A stretch of 64,000 nt of DNA from a virus. The DNA lies in the IMG/VR virus record IMGVR_UViG_3300036818_000127, positions 1-64,000 of that record. One strand, 5' to 3'. Below, in pieces: positions 16,749 through 25,400 of the stretch; the first letter of the stretch is position 1, and the number at the start of each line of letters is the position of its first letter. The translations under genes were made by a program, and so were the position numbers. The notes beneath the pieces are model-generated. The model was not told where the DNA came from. It did no database searches and saw only the letters and a program-made list of their open reading frames with translations.

Positions 16749-19460
16749 TTACCTATTCCTCACATTCGCAGCTCTAATAGCATTGGCAATATGAGGGCCA
16801 AGTTTCGATGTGACCTCTTTCCCGTCAATATAGATGTGGTTTTCGATAACCTGATTGCTACTGCTTCCAGATCCACCGGAGGCAATGGCAGCAAGGATCG
16901 CAGCAGAAGAGTTACTTTGACCTGAATAGGCTGGCGATCCTATCTTGAGGCTAGCTGATAGAGGAGCAGCAAGCTTGTTCATGGAAGCTTGGATTTTAGG
17001 AATACCTGCCTCTAGGCCAGCAGTATACATGTTCACAAAGTTTGGTGCCCACTTGTCCGCATCGCGCCCTGGCCCCTTTTCAGTTGGGGAATGAAAACCC
17101 AGGAATGCTGCTACCTGTGCAGCGCCTTTTGCTAAACTGGTACCGATGCCTGCGATCTTGCTCTCTATTCCTGAGATGAAACCAGCAATAACATTTGCTC
17201 CCCATGCTAGAGCTTGACTAGCAAGATTGCCGAACCATCCTGAGAAACTACTCCATAAGCCTGAAAGGGCTCCACTAAGACGGCCCCAGACACCCTGGAA
17301 TACCCCAACAACTCCATCCCATGCCCTTTGGGCCAGCCCTGAGATTGTCCCCCACAAAGCGCCGAGATTACTAACAGCCCCTTGCCATACCCCTCGTAGC
17401 CAGCCAATAAGTGGATTGATCACAGACATGACAACGCCACTTACAGCACCCCATGCAGTACTTGCAAGTCCTACCGCTCCGTTCCATAAACCTACGATAA
17501 AACTGATAGATGATTGCCATGCTATCCTCAAGGCATTTCCTGTAGCATTTGTTGCAATTGTTACAGCATTGCTTACAGCATTCCAGGCAGTACTTGCTAG
17601 CCCTACTGCTCCCTGCCATAACCCAACAAGCCATGAGATAAACCCTTGCCATGCTCCAGTCGCCCAGGTGAAGCATCCTTTGAAGAAATTGACTATTGAG
17701 TCTACTAAATCTTTAAAGTAGTAGTTATGGTTATATAGCCACAGGAAAAGTGCAACTATTGCTATGAATGGCGCAAATATCACAGCAAGAGCAAGAAGGG
17801 CACCTATCTTGATAATATTAACTATCACAACCCATGCAGCTTGCAGGAATGATATGATCCCATTCCATAATCCTGTGAAAAACCCCGTAACACCACCCCA
17901 AGCAGCTTTTAACCCTCCAATTATCCCATTCCACAATCCACTGAAAAATCCAGCAACTCCACTCCAAGCTACCTTTAGCCCTCCAATTATCCCATTCCAT
18001 AGACCTGCAAACCATGCTCCGACCCCGCCGAGCAAGCCCATAAACCATCCAGCGAAAGCATTCCAGACCCCTCGTAGCCAGTCAACGATTTGCCCCCAAT
18101 GCATTACTGCTAATATGATGCCTGCCACAACAAGAGCCACAATAGCCCCTATAGCAATGAAAGGAGCAGCAAATACAAGGAAGGGTAAAATGAAAGCCCA
18201 GGCAGCAATTGCCCCAGCAACGAGGGCGGCTACAAGTAGCCCTCCAACGGCCCCAGCTACAGCGATAATGACAGGTAGTAGGATATTCATCGCCATTTGA
18301 TTATGATTAAAGAAATTAACGATATTCGTTCCTACTCCGACTAAAAAGAGGAAAGCATTGGTAAGCTGTAGAACCACAGGCATCAGTGCTGTGCCTATTT
18401 TAATTCCCGTCACCTCTACAACTTCTTTTGCCTGAGACATCTTGAGATTGAAACTTTGCTGGGTCGTGCTCCACCCTTGCACTGCATTGCTGCCTGTATT
18501 CATAGATTTAGAGATAGAGTCTGAAGTTGATTTGAAAGAATCCATATTTTTCCCGCCGAGCATCAAGGCAGTCGTATATCCTGTTGCACCGCCCATGATG
18601 TTTTTGAATGCCTGGACAGACTCTACTGATCCTGCGGGAAACTTCTTACCAACATGATCCTCAATTAGCTGAAGCACACCAGTGAGGCCACCTGTGGACA
18701 TCGTGTCCTTGAGCTGCTGGGCGGAGAGCCCGACAGAAAGCATTGATTTTTCGGCAACTGCATTCGGAGCAGCAAGCGAACGGATAGTATTTGCCAGCCC
18801 TTGTGTCGCATCCTGTGCGCTCATACCTGCATTAGTCATCACAGAAACGGCTGCGCCAACTTGCGGGAAGGAAATACCTAGTGCGGAGGCAATAGGGAGG
18901 ACAGTACCCATTGAGCTTGCTAAATCCTGTAAGGTCATCTTGCCTGATGCTGCCGCCGCCATCATTCCATTCGTTGCTGATGCCGCCTGATCACTCTTCA
19001 TGTGGTAGTCAGTCATGATCGTAGTGAGCGTATTTGTCGTTAGTGCTAAATCTGCATTTCCTGTCTTTGCCGCCTTCGCTGCAACTCCAAGCACATTCAA
19101 TCCTTCAGCACCCCGAAACCCAGCAGACTCCACATCGAACATCCCATCAGTAAGTGCCTTGGTAGAGGTCCCTGTTTCTATGGCAAGACCGAGAATGCCA
19201 TCAGAAACAGTTTTCAGATTGCTATGGAGTTCGCCTGCTCCTGTTTCCAGTCCACTAATGCCTGCCTGAAAATCACCGCCCATCTTGACGGCCTGGGCTC
19301 CAGCAGAAACGGCTGCTGCACCTACAAGGAGCAACCCACCAGCAACGAGAGCACCACCAGATGAAACCTTTGCAAGGTTCGCCTGTGCAGCAGCAGTGCC
19401 AGCAGTAAGCCCTGTGATATTCGCGCCGAAGTTGACAACCATCGTGCCAAGGATGCCCAA
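16749..19460 (-). CDS. Phage tail tape measure protein
   Basis: 903 residues from a TTG (AAGGAG 12 nt upstream; the next ATG at 19442 is an alternative). Residues 60-330 match the TP901-type tape measure core ('GISGLETGAGELHSNLKTVS', 'TMTDYHM', 'MTNAGMSAQDATQGLANTIR', 'FKNIMGGATGYTTALMLGG'). Hydrophobic segments (about 390-455 and 555-580) follow, with repeated 'GLWNGIIGGLKAAWGGVTGF' units around 465-780. It sets tail length and reaches the host membrane. Unlike the other tail genes it is preceded by a strong terminator (19691-19726) and by the dispersed 165-bp element, so it probably starts a separate transcription unit. Confidence 0.92.
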   Translation of the reverse strand: MGILGTMVVNFGANITGLTAGTAAAQANLAKVSSGGALVAGGLLLVGAAAVSAGAQAVKMGGDFQAGISGLETGAGELHSNLKTVSDGILGLAIETGTSTKALTDGMFDVESAGFRGAEGLNVLGVAAKAAKTGNADLALTTNTLTTIMTDYHMKSDQAASATNGMMAAAASGKMTLQDLASSMGTVLPIASALGISFPQVGAAVSVMTNAGMSAQDATQGLANTIRSLAAPNAVAEKSMLSVGLSAQQLKDTMSTGGLTGVLQLIEDHVGKKFPAGSVESVQAFKNIMGGATGYTTALMLGGKNMDSFKSTSDSISKSMNTGSNAVQGWSTTQQSFNLKMSQAKEVVEVTGIKIGTALMPVVLQLTNAFLFLVGVGTNIVNFFNHNQMAMNILLPVIIAVAGAVGGLLVAALVAGAIAAWAFILPFLVFAAPFIAIGAIVALVVAGIILAVMHWGQIVDWLRGVWNAFAGWFMGLLGGVGAWFAGLWNGIIGGLKVAWSGVAGFFSGLWNGIIGGLKAAWGGVTGFFTGLWNGIISFLQAAWVVIVNIIKIGALLALAVIFAPFIAIVALFLWLYNHNYYFKDLVDSIVNFFKGCFTWATGAWQGFISWLVGLWQGAVGLASTAWNAVSNAVTIATNATGNALRIAWQSSISFIVGLWNGAVGLASTAWGAVSGVVMSVINPLIGWLRGVWQGAVSNLGALWGTISGLAQRAWDGVVGVFQGVWGRLSGALSGLWSSFSGWFGNLASQALAWGANVIAGFISGIESKIAGIGTSLAKGAAQVAAFLGFHSPTEKGPGRDADKWAPNFVNMYTAGLEAGIPKIQASMNKLAAPLSASLKIGSPAYSGQSNSSAAILAAIASGGSGSSSNQVIENHIYIDGKEVTSKLGPHIANAIRAANVRNR

Positions 19461-19476
19461 ATGCTTTCTCTACTCC

Positions 19477-19643
19477 TTACTTGAATTTCCTTCTACTATT
19501 TCTAGATTTTTCTACAACTTTTTGGTTGTAGAGTCCCGCAAGGGGCCATACACCCAAGAGAGGATAGATTACCCTACTTGACCATAAAACTACCAGAATG
19601 GCACTACAGGCCCATCTGAAGCATATGCTGGAATTGCCCGTTT
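19477..19643 (-). repeat. Dispersed 165-bp leader-like element, copy 2
   Basis: Minus-strand copy of the element at 3281-3445, ending about 17 nt before the tape-measure start. Contains the intact hairpin CTACAAC-CAAAAA-GTTGTAG (19511-19530) and the CTAGAAATAGTAG box. A terminator lies just upstream, so this copy probably supplies the promoter and/or the regulated leader for tape measure transcription. Confidence 0.85.
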
Positions 19644-19684
19644 CTATACCCTTTCTTTGCTTAAAACAAGGTCAATTGTTCTAA

Positions 19685-19726
19685 AAAAAGAGGCGTTTCC
19701 TCCAGAACTACCTAGAGGAAACGCCT
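19685..19726 (-). terminator. Strong rho-independent terminator after tail chaperone
   Basis: Perfect 12-bp stem AGGCGTTTCCTC / GAGGAAACGCCT (19691-19702, 19715-19726) followed on the minus strand by CTTTTTTTAG. Separates the head/tail-tube genes from the tape measure. Confidence 0.92.
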
Positions 19727-19758
19727 GATACTTTTCAGTATGGTCTAAGCGTTATGTA

Positions 19759-20306
19759 CTATCCCTTAGCTTTTTCAATGGCATTTTTCTCATCCTCATC
19801 CACGATTGAGTAGAATGCCATCCACTCATTGAATGTACTATTGCTGATCTCTTTCAGCATTTTGTCAGGGTCTACTCTTTTGAGGTCTCGGGCGAGTCGG
19901 AAAGTGAACCGTCGACGATCATCGGATCGAAGTCTTTTTTTTCCGCGTCAAGCTGTACATTCAAGCCTGAGAGCTTGATAGACTGCTGCGCTATTGCTAC
20001 GAACGGGGCCACGTTTGTCTTGAGTAGCGGCTTCATAAAGGACGTATTCCAGACCAGTGACTTGTGTGGATCGTCTGCATTCCTGACTGTAGCGGCCAGC
20101 ATCATGAACATGAGCTTCTTCTGATCTGTCGTTCCATCTTTGCGCGTGCAAGTATCCAGAATGTCACCAGCATTGTCAGCAGAGAGAGATCGGATGATCA
20201 GGTTGACCTTCTTGCCTTTTAATTTCTTGGGCAAGCTCTCTTCTGGGATTGGGACCTCTTCCAGTTCGTCATCAAGCCATAGCATTCTGATTTGATCATT
20301 GTCCAT
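19759..20306 (-). CDS. Tail assembly chaperone GT-type frameshift product
   Basis: A -1 slip on the A8 run at 19935-19942 (reading GAA AAA AAA GAC) joins the upstream chaperone frame to an open -1 frame that runs to TAG at 19759-19761. The extension contains 'MLKEISNSTFNEWMAFYSIV', which resembles the conserved C-terminal part of lambda gpG-T-like tail chaperones ('L-x-E-W-x-A-Y/F'). The zero frame stops 60 nt after the slip site. The protein would chaperone the tape measure during tail assembly; the ratio of short to long form matters in known phages. Confidence 0.85.
19872..20306 (-). CDS. Tail assembly chaperone (short, G-type form)
   Basis: 144 residues: acidic N-terminus ('LDDELEEVPIPEE'), central helical domain ('LMFMMLAATVRNADDPHKSL') and an A-rich coding run near the end. 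Position between tail tube and tape measure, size and the embedded slippery run identify it as the gpG-type chaperone. Ribosome site AGAGAGAAC upstream of the ATG. Confidence 0.85.
   Translation of the reverse strand: MDNDQIRMLWLDDELEEVPIPEESLPKKLKGKKVNLIIRSLSADNAGDILDTCTRKDGTTDQKKLMFMMLAATVRNADDPHKSLVWNTSFMKPLLKTNVAPFVAIAQQSIKLSGLNVQLDAEKKDFDPMIVDGSLSDSPETSKE
19934..19944 (-). promoter_or_regulatory. Programmed -1 ribosomal frameshift site
   Basis: On the minus strand the sequence is GGAAAAAAAAGAC with zero-frame codons GAA AAA AAA GAC, an A-AAA-AAA-G slippery heptamer in the right phase. Only the -1 frame is open downstream (the +1 frame stops after five codons). Confidence 0.85.
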
Positions 20307-20329
20307 ATATGTTCTCTCTTTTCTCTCTT

Positions 20330-20974
20330 CTAAGAAGGAATGTAGTAGAGTGGCCCATCTGATGTAAAATCTAAATCCTCACTAGTAAGATCTTTTACAG
20401 CAATCTTAATACTCTCGCTCTTCATAAAGGCAAAGCATTCAAGTCGCTGGTTAGCATTCTGCCCATCATAGACAGCAATCACAGCCCTATTGCTAAGATA
20501 GGGGAATAGCGTGATGTCGAGATACCACTTTGCTAGGGTGATATCAGCATCTGCAAGTGTTGCAACCTTTGTTTTCCAGGCAGTTGGTGGGTTGGTAAAG
20601 ACTGTTGCATCCATGACATCAACTGCTGCCTTCACGTCTACAGACTTAGCATCCCCTAGAAAGGAGAGGGCAAAGTATTTACCTGATGAGATCCGACAGC
20701 TTGGCGTGGCTCCAGTGACGATAGAGGGGAATGTGATCTTTCCATTGACATACTGCACGGTATAGGTCCCTACTGTTGCTGTAGTCCAGGTGGAACCATC
20801 CGGCGCAGTCTGCACGACTAATGCGGAGGCAGGGTCCCAATATCGCTTTGGATCATTGACAGGCACAGTAAAGACTTTGTGCGTCCCATCATCTACAAGG
20901 TTCAGATTTGTAAAACTTGTAGATGTCGTTGGAGTGAGCCATATGCCTGCAAGGTAGCCAGGAAGTGGAGCCAT
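20330..20974 (-). CDS. Putative tail protein
   Basis: 214 residues, beta-rich. N-terminal half ('VFTVPVNDPKRYWDPASALV') resembles a decoration/Ig-like part; the C-terminal half ('ATLADADITLAKWYLDITLF', 'ECFAFMKSESIKIAVKDL') resembles tail tube subunits of the TP901-1 type. Lies next to a second tail-tube-like gene, so one may be the tube and the other a variant or decoration. Confidence 0.65.
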   Translation of the reverse strand: MAPLPGYLAGIWLTPTTSTSFTNLNLVDDGTHKVFTVPVNDPKRYWDPASALVVQTAPDGSTWTTATVGTYTVQYVNGKITFPSIVTGATPSCRISSGKYFALSFLGDAKSVDVKAAVDVMDATVFTNPPTAWKTKVATLADADITLAKWYLDITLFPYLSNRAVIAVYDGQNANQRLECFAFMKSESIKIAVKDLTSEDLDFTSDGPLYYIPS

Positions 20975-20991
20975 CTCGTGCTTTCCTCTCC

Positions 20992-21405
20992 TTATAGAAC
21001 CCCAGCGACAATTGCGCCAGTTCCCTCACCATCAAAGGCAATGGTCTGCTCGCTCTTCACGTCAAATTTCATGGTATCGGATTTTAGGATGATGCTCCCT
21101 GTGTACTTTGGCTTCCCTGTACCCAGACCAAGCGGCGCAACTAACCATGCAACAGTTGTACCTGGAGTTGTGATAATGGCATTCTGAAGCACTGTTTGTT
21201 CCGCATCGGTCATGTCCATATTGCCTGAGAAGCTAATTGTGTAATCTGATAGGGCTCCCATCTTCTTCTTCCATTGCCCATCCGCAAGAGCCGTGATATC
21301 AATGATGTCCGTCCCGATCTTGAGATCTACACTCTTAATCCCTGTGATCGTTGTCGGCGTTGGCCCGATTTGCAGGATTGCTATATATCCAGGCTGTGCA
21401 GTCAC
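20992..21405 (-). CDS. Major tail tube protein (TP901-1-like)
   Basis: 137 residues from a GTG with AGGAG upstream. Core 'SVDLKIGTDIIDITALADGQ', 'WKKKMGALSDYTISFSGNMD', 'GKPKYTGSIILKSDTMKFDV' is the standard pattern of the TP901-1/phi13-type major tail protein. Correct position between tail terminator and chaperone. Confidence 0.8.
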   Translation of the reverse strand: MTAQPGYIAILQIGPTPTTITGIKSVDLKIGTDIIDITALADGQWKKKMGALSDYTISFSGNMDMTDAEQTVLQNAIITTPGTTVAWLVAPLGLGTGKPKYTGSIILKSDTMKFDVKSEQTIAFDGEGTGAIVAGVL

Positions 21406-21410
21406 GTGCG

Positions 21411-21833
21411 TTACTCCTCGCTATAGAACATATATCGAATAGGCGCATGAAGTGTCAGCCCGTCCGGTTGTGGTAAGTACATGCTCTGATCGTATCGTGT
21501 CGATACGTGAGCCTGTGTCGATAGATTTAAATGTACTTGATCTAGCAATTGATTAATACGGGATACAATAGCTTGCACTTTTTTCGTACTAAATGCCCTA
21601 CTCCATACGTGTACTGTAAAAGAATTATCATAGCCTCTTCTGCCTAGCGTATTATTTGGTCTTTCTAATGTATCCCCAATTGTGATGTAGTCAAACGGCT
21701 GGTTATCTTCGACTCCGCGAACATCGAAAACACCTACAATCCCTAGGCTGGAAAGAACTGTATCAGTTACCCCAGCGGGAGCAAGGATATCTCCAACTGC
21801 CTTTTCAATTTCACCTGCCGCTGTCTGTGTCAT
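21411..21833 (-). CDS. Tail terminator/completion protein (DUF3168-like)
   Basis: 140 residues. 'VFDVRGVEDNQPFDYITIGD', 'SFTVHVWSRAFSTKKVQAIV' and 'RINQLLD' match the DUF3168/gp17-type tail completion fold (V-F-D-x-x-P-Y-I-x-I-G; W-S-x-x-x-G-x-x-E-x). Caps the tail at the head-proximal end. Start overlaps the upstream stop (ATGA). Confidence 0.8.
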   Translation of the reverse strand: MTQTAAGEIEKAVGDILAPAGVTDTVLSSLGIVGVFDVRGVEDNQPFDYITIGDTLERPNNTLGRRGYDNSFTVHVWSRAFSTKKVQAIVSRINQLLDQVHLNLSTQAHVSTRYDQSMYLPQPDGLTLHAPIRYMFYSEE

Positions 21834-22219
21834 GGAAGGATGTCCTCTAGTTTCCCCTCTAACTCACTTGCTCCTAGTAAAAAGCTAGGATACAAATAAG
21901 GCTGAGCAGCTACATGGTTTCCCGCCCTACTCATATGGCCCAGCTCAGTAAACATCGAATACCCGATTTCTTCACTATCATCACCGAATGTCACACTATA
22001 CCCATTTTCTATCTTCTCAACTCTTCCTGTATCCTTGAGGTGAGGCTCACTACCTTTGTGGTTAGGATCATATGGAGCTGCTGCTGTAGCATCGGAAAGG
22101 GTACTGTTCGCCACCTCTTCAAAAACAGGCATTGCGGCAGCCATTGCTTTAACAGGAACCTGAGCCACTGCGAACATGACCTCGGGTCCACCTGTAATTG
22201 TGATGGTTTCATCTGCCAT
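21830..22219 (-). CDS. HK97 gp10-like head-tail protein
   Basis: 129 residues: N-terminal helix ('VPVKAMAAAMPVFEEVANST'), 'DATAAAPYDPNHKGSEPHLK' and 'YSMFTELGHMSRAGNHVAAQ' (the F-x-E-x-G-T-x-x-x-x-A-x-P-F-L signature in modified form). This is the HK97 gp10 family, which joins the tail terminator to the head connector. Confidence 0.8.
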   Translation of the reverse strand: MADETITITGGPEVMFAVAQVPVKAMAAAMPVFEEVANSTLSDATAAAPYDPNHKGSEPHLKDTGRVEKIENGYSVTFGDDSEEIGYSMFTELGHMSRAGNHVAAQPYLYPSFLLGASELEGKLEDILP

Positions 22220-22234
22220 AGCTTGTTTCCCCCT

Positions 22235-22621
22235 TTAATGTAGTGAACCTTGAGATTGGATCTCCTCACATTGCAACATGATGACTGTTTGCCGTTCTTT
22301 AGGGACAAAAACTGAACGAATATTAAATGTCTTTTTCCCATAGACAACGATCATCTTGTCATGAATATTCAATGAAGGACGATACCGTATCTTAAAGAGC
22401 ACAAAGGTTGTTACATACACCTGCTGTGCTACCCATGACTCATCCCCTCTTCGCGGCACTGCTGAATAGGTCATTGCTGCTGGTACTGACCTGCATCCTG
22501 GAACAGTAGCATAGGTACGTGTAAATCCCCGTTGACCATCCGGTGTATCTACTGGCTTGCGCAATTCAATGCGTCTATTCAGCTCTCCAGATTTGATAAT
22601 AGAAGGATCATTTACGGGCAC
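22235..22621 (-). CDS. Head closure/adaptor protein
   Basis: 128 residues from a GTG. 'GELNRRIELRKPVDTPDGQR', 'YVTTFVLFKIRYRPSLNIHD' and 'GKKTFNIRSVFVPKERQTVI' match the SPP1 gp16-like head-tail joining family. Start overlaps the end of the connector gene. Confidence 0.82.
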   Translation of the reverse strand: MPVNDPSIIKSGELNRRIELRKPVDTPDGQRGFTRTYATVPGCRSVPAAMTYSAVPRRGDESWVAQQVYVTTFVLFKIRYRPSLNIHDKMIVVYGKKTFNIRSVFVPKERQTVIMLQCEEIQSQGSLH

Positions 22622-22624
22622 AGT

Positions 22625-23293
22625 TCACAGCTCCCATATCCTATACCTAGCAATACCGTCAATAAGGGTTTGTGGCACTTCAGCCTCTTCGCGGTTATTA
22701 AACCAGTAGCCTACGAGCCGCTTGATCAAGGTATTCAAGTTTCCAGGAAGCATTCCTGAGTAGCCTGTTGTATAGGTGAAGCGGAACCTCGTGGCCGCAA
22801 GCGGTGCCCGAACATAGATCGTGCTCGGATCAGTCTCGACATCGAGCCGATAGTTCGCGGCCCCATTGTCATTAGCTGGATCTAACATTGTCCAGATTGT
22901 TGATGTCTCCCCTCCGTCATCATCAAAGGGTGTGAGCTGGTATTCCACAACTGACATTGCTATAGCTGGCGACATCGGCAACTTGAACGACGGGCCATAG
23001 AAACCGTAGGGGATTGCCGTTACCCTTTCCGCCAAGACCCATGGATCTGTCGGGTGATCAACTGGCCCGCTGAGCGATCCTTCTGCTATAGCATCTGGTC
23101 TGATAATGGCCCGAACTGTTTGAAGTGCTAATGATCGGTTCGTGATCTTCTCTGCTTCTTTTCGGGCATCAACGATCAATTCAGCAATGACATCATCCTC
23201 ATCATCATAGTCAACGCGCAGGTACTTCTTTGCATCTGATAATGCTAAAGGTTCAATACTTGGCAGTGCGAGCACGGTGTATGAGGTAGTCAT
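22625..23293 (-). CDS. Head-tail connector (gp6/gp15-like)
   Basis: 222 residues. 'LALSDAKKYLRVDYDDEDDV' and 'ELIVDARKEAEKITNRSLAL' are the hallmark of phage head-tail connector complex proteins; the C-terminal 'LIKRLVGYWFNNREE' helix is also typical. The central segment is longer than in most relatives. AGGAAAGG upstream. Confidence 0.88.
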   Translation of the reverse strand: MTTSYTVLALPSIEPLALSDAKKYLRVDYDDEDDVIAELIVDARKEAEKITNRSLALQTVRAIIRPDAIAEGSLSGPVDHPTDPWVLAERVTAIPYGFYGPSFKLPMSPAIAMSVVEYQLTPFDDDGGETSTIWTMLDPANDNGAANYRLDVETDPSTIYVRAPLAATRFRFTYTTGYSGMLPGNLNTLIKRLVGYWFNNREEAEVPQTLIDGIARYRIWEL

Positions 23294-23304
23294 TGAAACC
23301 TTTC

Positions 23305-23610
23305 CTAAGCTATCCGGTGATAGCTTCCTGGAGACTTCTCATGCTCATCATGCTCAACTGATGTTCGCCACATGATGCCAGACCCGCCTGGATGAGCTGT
23401 AATATAGTCGTTCATGCTGTCTGTAAAGACCTGGAGGTTCACGTATGAATCTGGCTGGTCTCCCCAAACCTTGACAATGACTGCTGGCCGGATTTCTCCT
23501 GGATAGGAACCATCAGGCAGGACATAGAGCACCATATCCCCAACCTTCGGGACAGCACCAGTAGCAGATTTAGCAGCAGCATCCTTTTTAGCTGTTTGTT
23601 CTGTAGCCAT
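23305..23610 (-). CDS. Hypothetical head-region protein
   Basis: 101 residues; Lys/Ala-rich start then a small beta domain ('DMVLYVLPDGSYPGEIRPAV', 'YVNLQVFTDSMNDY'). Unrecognised family, but similar small proteins are common between capsid and connector genes. Confidence 0.7.
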   Translation of the reverse strand: MATEQTAKKDAAAKSATGAVPKVGDMVLYVLPDGSYPGEIRPAVIVKVWGDQPDSYVNLQVFTDSMNDYITAHPGGSGIMWRTSVEHDEHEKSPGSYHRIA

Positions 23611-23625
23611 AACTCTCTATCTTTC

Positions 23626-23656
23626 AGCGGTGCCTCTTAGTTAGGGAGGCACCGCT
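23626..23656 (-). terminator. Strong hairpin downstream of capsid/decoration genes
   Basis: Perfect 11-bp stem AGCGGTGCCTC / GAGGCACCGCT (23626-23636, 23646-23656) in the only sizeable gap of the head operon. No T-run follows on the minus strand, so it may attenuate transcription or protect mRNA 3' ends, raising capsid mRNA relative to downstream genes. Confidence 0.6.
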
Positions 23657-23678
23657 ATAGTTTCTCTACTACACTAGC

Positions 23679-24095
23679 CTAGTTCGGGCTACCTGTCGGC
23701 AGGTTATGACCACTACCAACGATCCACAAGAAGCCATAGATAGCACCAGTTGTTGCACCGGATACAGTATCTACCGCCCTCACGTATCTTTGATAGCCTA
23801 GGTATCCAACCTTCTGTACTGCATTCTGCTGGCCTGCACTAGTGATAGCCGTGAAGCTACCTTGCAGGTATGGCGCTGCGACATCTGTCCATACAGAGTT
23901 ATCGGGGCTGTCCTGGAGCTTAAAGGTATGACTCCCATCAGTCCATGCGCCAACGACAAGCACACCAACAAGTGCATCGCTACCGCCTTCATAAAGCGTT
24001 CGGTCGATACCAGTTGAGTTCGTTGTGGCCGTTTTTGCAGCAGGATTGAGATCAGGCACCACGCCGATCCTGTTGTAGAGATCAGTTACTCCCAT
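23679..24095 (-). CDS. Putative capsid decoration protein
   Basis: 138 residues, GGAGGA upstream. Beta-rich ('DALVGVLVVGAWTDGSHTFK', 'LQDSPDNSVWTDVAAP', 'VGYLGYQRYVRAVDTV'), a pattern I know from small proteins encoded right after HK97-fold capsid genes. Role as head decoration is inferred from position and composition. Confidence 0.65.
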   Translation of the reverse strand: MGVTDLYNRIGVVPDLNPAAKTATTNSTGIDRTLYEGGSDALVGVLVVGAWTDGSHTFKLQDSPDNSVWTDVAAPYLQGSFTAITSAGQQNAVQKVGYLGYQRYVRAVDTVSGATTGAIYGFLWIVGSGHNLPTGSPN

Positions 24096-24116
24096 TGATT
24101 TTTCCTCCTTTCCTGC

Positions 24117-25400
24117 TTATGCATGAACCTTTAGCAATTTTATACACTCTGCAAGTTTCACTGTTCCACCAAACCTGTAATACCCGATGTACCCGACCGC
24201 ATTCTGGTCTGCATATCGTTCCTGTAGAACCTGAATGCTTATCTGCTTCCTAATAACAATCTGGTACCCTCTCTTGAAGTTCCCGAAAGCAATAGCGAAG
24301 GCATTGGCCGCGATCTGGGGCATGTCTGGTGCGATAGCAATCGGATAACCGAAGATCATGTCACTTGGAAGTGCTGTACCGAATGGGACCCACAGAGGTC
24401 GGCCCTGACTATCGGTTAACTGCTGGACAGCCCCGAGGGTCTCGTTTGCCATGACAAAGATGGACCCTGGAAGGTATCCAGGCTTCATTGTGCGAATAAG
24501 CTTGACGAGAGATGCATAGTCAAGCAAGAGGGAAGCAGCGGTCGTGGTAATCTGGACCAAACCGGAACCAGTCGCTGAGGCATTGGTTACAGCAGAATCA
24601 TTCAGAAAGCCAAGAGCCTGACCCGCAGGATTGCCGAGCCCATTGATGTATTCAGCACCTTGAAGCTTTGCAAATTGCTCAGCAAATTCATCCATGATGA
24701 ACTGGCCGAGATCAAGACTTGCATCGTCAAGATCTGTTCTGGAGATGAGGGCAAGGGCAGCAGCTTCATAGGGAAAGACCTGCACGAGACCGAACTTTGG
24801 ATTCTGGCCCTCAGTACGGGTTGCCTGCTCTGAGATCCTATAGGCACTTGCTGTCTGTGTCCTCTTCGGTATCATGATATAGGGAGCAGTTGTCTCACGA
24901 ACATCACAATATTGTTGAAGATTTGAGATCAAAACGATAGCCTTGATCAAAGAATCCACGTATTCTGGCACAGTTAGGAAGCCACCTGTTGTACCGTCCG
25001 CTGCATATAATGTCTTCTGCTCTAGTCCCCCGCTAGAAATGCCCATCTCGCCATCCCACTTCACATACTTCCGCTCTTCTTCATTGAGCCTTGCAGGACT
25101 CCCTAGACGGAGGGCTTTATTGAAGGCGTCCTTGCGCTTCTGGGAGATGTCTTGTTCCTGATCAGAAACCTTCGGCTGATTAAGCTTGGTAAGTAGACCA
25201 TCAATATGTTCCTTCTGTTCCCTTAATGCCTCTTGCATCTTTTCGATAGTCTGCTTTGTTTCACCTGGAAGGTCAGGATTTTCCTTGATAGCCTTGACTT
25301 CAGTACGTATCTCTCCAAGATTGTCGTCGAGATACTTCGTAAATTGATGGAATGTGCTGTTCTGCTCATTGGCAGCATCCCTTAATGCTGTAGTACTCAC
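24117..25400 (-). CDS. Major capsid protein, HK97 fold
   Basis: 427 residues from a GTG overlapping the protease stop. Residues 1-105 are a charged coiled-coil scaffold (delta) domain ending near 'ERKYVKWDGEMG'; the mature part has 'GGFLTVPEYVDSLIKAIVLI', 'ISEQATRTEGQNPKFGLVQV', 'LALISRTDLDDASLDLGQFI', 'GYQIVIRKQISIQVLQERYA'. These are standard phage_capsid-family features. The delta domain is expected to be removed by the neighbouring protease. Confidence 0.93.
   Translation of the reverse strand: MSTTALRDAANEQNSTFHQFTKYLDDNLGEIRTEVKAIKENPDLPGETKQTIEKMQEALREQKEHIDGLLTKLNQPKVSDQEQDISQKRKDAFNKALRLGSPARLNEEERKYVKWDGEMGISSGGLEQKTLYAADGTTGGFLTVPEYVDSLIKAIVLISNLQQYCDVRETTAPYIMIPKRTQTASAYRISEQATRTEGQNPKFGLVQVFPYEAAALALISRTDLDDASLDLGQFIMDEFAEQFAKLQGAEYINGLGNPAGQALGFLNDSAVTNASATGSGLVQITTTAASLLLDYASLVKLIRTMKPGYLPGSIFVMANETLGAVQQLTDSQGRPLWVPFGTALPSDMIFGYPIAIAPDMPQIAANAFAIAFGNFKRGYQIVIRKQISIQVLQERYADQNAVGYIGYYRFGGTVKLAECIKLLKVHA

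Noticed and set aside
16331-18300. Long plus-strand frames opposite the hub and tape measure genes
   Set aside because: Antisense shadows of conserved minus-strand genes with unnatural composition.
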